DNA of 8,296 nt from assembly GCA_024279075.1 (NCBI GenBank), contig JAJRRX010000216.1, forward strand, positions 1 through 8,296, read 5' to 3'. This DNA is from Alphaproteobacteria bacterium (GTDB lineage Bacteria; Pseudomonadota; Alphaproteobacteria; Rhodobacterales; Rhodobacteraceae). The position numbers and the translations under genes are program-made. The notes under the pieces are model-generated. The model saw only the letters and a list, made by a program, of their open reading frames with translations, did no database searches and was not told the DNA's origin. Below, piece after piece: positions 6,772 to 8,296 of this stretch; within the stretch, counting starts at the first letter, position 1; every line of letters begins with the position of its first letter.

Positions 6772-8022
6772 TCAGTGCAACCCTGGGCGCGCGCCGGAGC
6801 CCTCTTCGTTAATCAAATACCCCGTTTCAAAGCGATTGAGGCGGTAGGCGCTGGCGTAGCTTGGCACATTGCCCGTGGCCACAAGCTGCGCATAAGCGCT
6901 GCCGGAGGCCGGAATGGCCTTAAAGCCGCCATAGCACCAGCCGCCGTTAAAATAGAGACCGTTGATATGGGTTTTATCAATGATCGGGGAGCCATCCATG
7001 GACATATCCATAATCCCGCCCCAACTGCGCAGCATGCGGGCTTTGCCCAGTGCCGGAATCATGCTCATGCCCGCCTCTGCCACGTGCTCCACGCGGCCAA
7101 GGCTGCCGCGCTGGGCGTAGGAATTATAGCCATCTAGATCGCCGCCAAACACCAGCCCGCCCTTGTCTGACTGGCTGATATAGAAATGCCCGACGCCAAA
7201 ATTGACCACGGTATTGATGAAGGGTTTGAGGCCCTCGGTGACAAACGCCTGCAACACATGGCTTTCAATCGGCAGGCGCATCCCCGCCATTGCCGCCACT
7301 TGGGAGGACCGCCCGGCCACGCAAATCGCCACCTTGGCGGCTTTGACCGGGCCGCGAGAGGTTTGCACCCCGCGCACCGAGCCACCCTCGATATCAAACC
7401 CCGTAACCTCGCAATTTTGCAAAATATCTACGCCCAAAGCATCCGCCCCGCGCGCATAGCCCCACGCCACCGCATCATGCCGCGCGGTGCCAGCGCTGCG
7501 CTGCAACAAGCCGCCCTTGATCGGAAAGCGCTCGTTTTCCATACCAAGATAAGGCGCGTAGGCCGCCACCCCTGCGCGATCCAGCATTTCGGCCTGATCA
7601 CCACGGGCCAAAATCATGTTGGCACGGCGGCTATAGGCCTCCATTTGGCCATCAGAATGGCACAGCTCCAGCAAGCCACGCGGCGAGAACATAACGTTAT
7701 AATTCAGTTCTTGGCTCAGGCCATTCCACAGTTTTAGCGAATGGGAGTAAAACGCCGAGTTGCCCTTTTGGCCATAATCGGCCCGTACAATCGTGGTGTT
7801 GCGCCCAACATTGCCGCCGCCGATATAGCCCTTTTCAAGCACGGCAATATTGCGCATGCCATGGTTTTTAGCCAAGTAGAAAGCGGTGGCCAAGCCATGC
7901 CCGCCGCCGCCAATGATCACCACATCATAGCTTGGCTTGGGCTCGGGTGTGCGCCAAATCGGCTGCCAGCCTTTATTGCCAGTAACCCCTTGCTTGAGAA
8001 TATCTAAAACCGAATATTTCAT
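6772..8022 (-). CDS. soxB: Sarcosine oxidase beta subunit (flavoprotein)
   Basis: Catalytic subunit (416 aa, the usual length) of heterotetrameric sarcosine oxidase. It oxidises the N-methyl group of sarcosine on FAD; electrons pass to a covalently bound FMN and then to oxygen, giving H2O2. The conserved GWQPIWRTPEPKPSYD N-terminus leads into the FAD-binding motif VVIIGGGGHGLATAFYLAK (about 34-52) and GGGNVGRNTTIVRA. SAGTARHDAVAWGYARGA holds His at about residue 182, matching the FMN-linked His172/173 of the corynebacterial enzymes. The C-terminal LYFNGGWCYGGFKAIPASG carries the Lys near the flavin (about 367). It is the first gene of the operon. The start codon is the only one near the N-terminus, but its GGAGG is unusually far, 14 nt, and lies in the loop of a possible hairpin. 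Monomeric sarcosine oxidase and DadA-like proteins are excluded by the adjacent soxDAG genes. Confidence 0.97.
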   Translation of the reverse strand: MKYSVLDILKQGVTGNKGWQPIWRTPEPKPSYDVVIIGGGGHGLATAFYLAKNHGMRNIAVLEKGYIGGGNVGRNTTIVRADYGQKGNSAFYSHSLKLWNGLSQELNYNVMFSPRGLLELCHSDGQMEAYSRRANMILARGDQAEMLDRAGVAAYAPYLGMENERFPIKGGLLQRSAGTARHDAVAWGYARGADALGVDILQNCEVTGFDIEGGSVRGVQTSRGPVKAAKVAICVAGRSSQVAAMAGMRLPIESHVLQAFVTEGLKPFINTVVNFGVGHFYISQSDKGGLVFGGDLDGYNSYAQRGSLGRVEHVAEAGMSMIPALGKARMLRSWGGIMDMSMDGSPIIDKTHINGLYFNGGWCYGGFKAIPASGSAYAQLVATGNVPSYASAYRLNRFETGYLINEEGSGARPGLH

Positions 8023-8056
8023 ATCCGGTAACTAGACCTCCATTCCGCCGCCGGAT
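8023..8056 (-). promoter_or_regulatory. soxB leader hairpin enclosing the ribosome-binding site
   Basis: In the soxB leader, ATCCGG (8056-8051) and CCGGAT (8028-8023) can pair around a 22-nt loop that contains the only GGAGG (8041-8037). The 3' arm abuts the ATG directly. The linear spacing from GGAGG to ATG is 14 nt, longer than usual, and folding would change the effective distance or cover the start. A three-codon reading frame (ATG GAG GTC TAG) begins at 8044 and overlaps the GGAGG. The pairing is seen directly; a regulatory role is inference. Confidence 0.4.
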
Positions 8057-8253
8057 CAAGCTATTTTCGGAAACTGCCGCGACGAAACGCTTGATCTTTT
8101 TGCAGCGCACAATATCTATGGCGCGATCGCAAAGGGAGCGGCATTTAACAGCCCTTGCGTTACCAAAAGTGTAACCTTTGTGACAGTGAAGTGTTGAACA
8201 AAAGGTTAATGATTGCCGCCTATACCGATTTACCGCCACAAAAAGGTTTAGTT
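8057..8253. promoter_or_regulatory. Divergent promoter region between soxB and the partial gene
   Basis: About 200 bp without a convincing gene. It must hold the sox operon promoter (minus strand) and probably that of the plus-strand gene at 8254. The right part is clearly more AT-rich than the rest of the window. It contains a dyad, GTTAC (8159-8163) and GTAAC (8171-8175), with a 7-bp centre. It also has three copies of AAAGGTT: inverted at 8173-8179, direct at 8201-8207 and direct at 8242-8248. The first two extend to the 8-bp inverted pair TAACCTTT/AAAGGTTA. I could not assign -35/-10 boxes with acceptable spacing on either strand. Confidence 0.45.
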
Positions 8254-8296
8254 ATGTCTAAATTACGGATTCTTTCCGTTCCTAAAATAGGTTTAA
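8254..8296 (+). CDS. 5' end of an unidentified gene, cut by the window edge
   Basis: ATG at 8254 opens a frame that stays open to the end of the window (14 codons, MSKLRILSVPKIGL). AAGG at 8243-8246 lies 7 nt upstream as a plausible ribosome-binding site. The codons are AT-rich (TTA twice, AAA twice, ATA, ATT), unlike the GC-ending codons of the other genes here, so it may be recently acquired or a weakly biased gene. It would be transcribed divergently from the sox operon. Fourteen residues do not allow a family to be named, and the frame could prove to be short and non-coding. Confidence 0.4.
   Translation, partial: MSKLRILSVPKIGL

Noticed and set aside
8123..8130. GCGATCGC palindrome, identical to the cyanobacterial HIP1 octamer
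   Set aside because: A single copy in a GC-rich alphaproteobacterial region is expected by chance; no second copy was noticed in the window.
7973..8239. Minus-strand open frame of 88 codons upstream of and overlapping soxB
   Set aside because: It overlaps the soxB start in another frame, begins at a GTG without a ribosome-binding site, and the translation is basic and Cys-scattered with no motif. Most of it is the control region.
1..8296. tRNA, rRNA, CRISPR array, transposase or phage genes
   Set aside because: None seen. No regularly spaced direct repeats, no transposase or integrase motifs, and nearly all sequence is covered by housekeeping or catabolic genes.

Overview
The window looks like chromosomal DNA of an alphaproteobacterium, most likely a Rhodobacterales (roseobacter-type) species. 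The reasons are a RegB/PrrB-type redox histidine kinase with the family's GGxxNPF quinone motif and redox cysteine, a complete heterotetrameric sarcosine oxidase operon in the order soxB-soxD-soxA-soxG, and moderately high GC with alphaproteobacterial protein signatures. The genus cannot be told from the sequence alone.

Layout. Bases 1-54 hold no gene. regB (about 55-1458, minus strand) is divergent, across roughly 108 bp, from a two-gene plus-strand unit: exodeoxyribonuclease III (xth, 1567-2352) and a crotonase-superfamily protein (2349-3092), joined by a 4-base ATGA stop/start overlap. That unit converges on the sox operon, which fills 3171-8022 on the minus strand. The short gap between the converging genes (3089-3179) is almost wholly a nested inverted-repeat element that contains both stop codons. 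Upstream of soxB lies a 231-bp divergent control region (8023-8253), AT-rich at its right end. It is followed by the first 14 codons of a plus-strand gene cut by the window edge.

Function. SoxB, SoxD, SoxA and SoxG should assemble into cytoplasmic tetrameric sarcosine oxidase. The enzyme demethylates sarcosine to glycine, passes the methyl carbon to tetrahydrofolate as 5,10-methylene-THF, and makes hydrogen peroxide. This is the usual end of choline, glycine betaine or creatine breakdown. The genes are tightly coupled: a 1-nt gap for B/D, a 4-nt overlap for D/A and about 32 nt for A/G, which implies one transcript. The partner C1 genes (glyA, folD, purU) are not within the window.

No wholly new multi-gene system is visible. 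The points most worth checking are the 91-bp element supplying both stop codons, the hairpin around the soxB ribosome-binding site, the repeated AAAGGTT words before the AT-rich partial gene, and the crotonase that appears to lack the standard catalytic glutamates.
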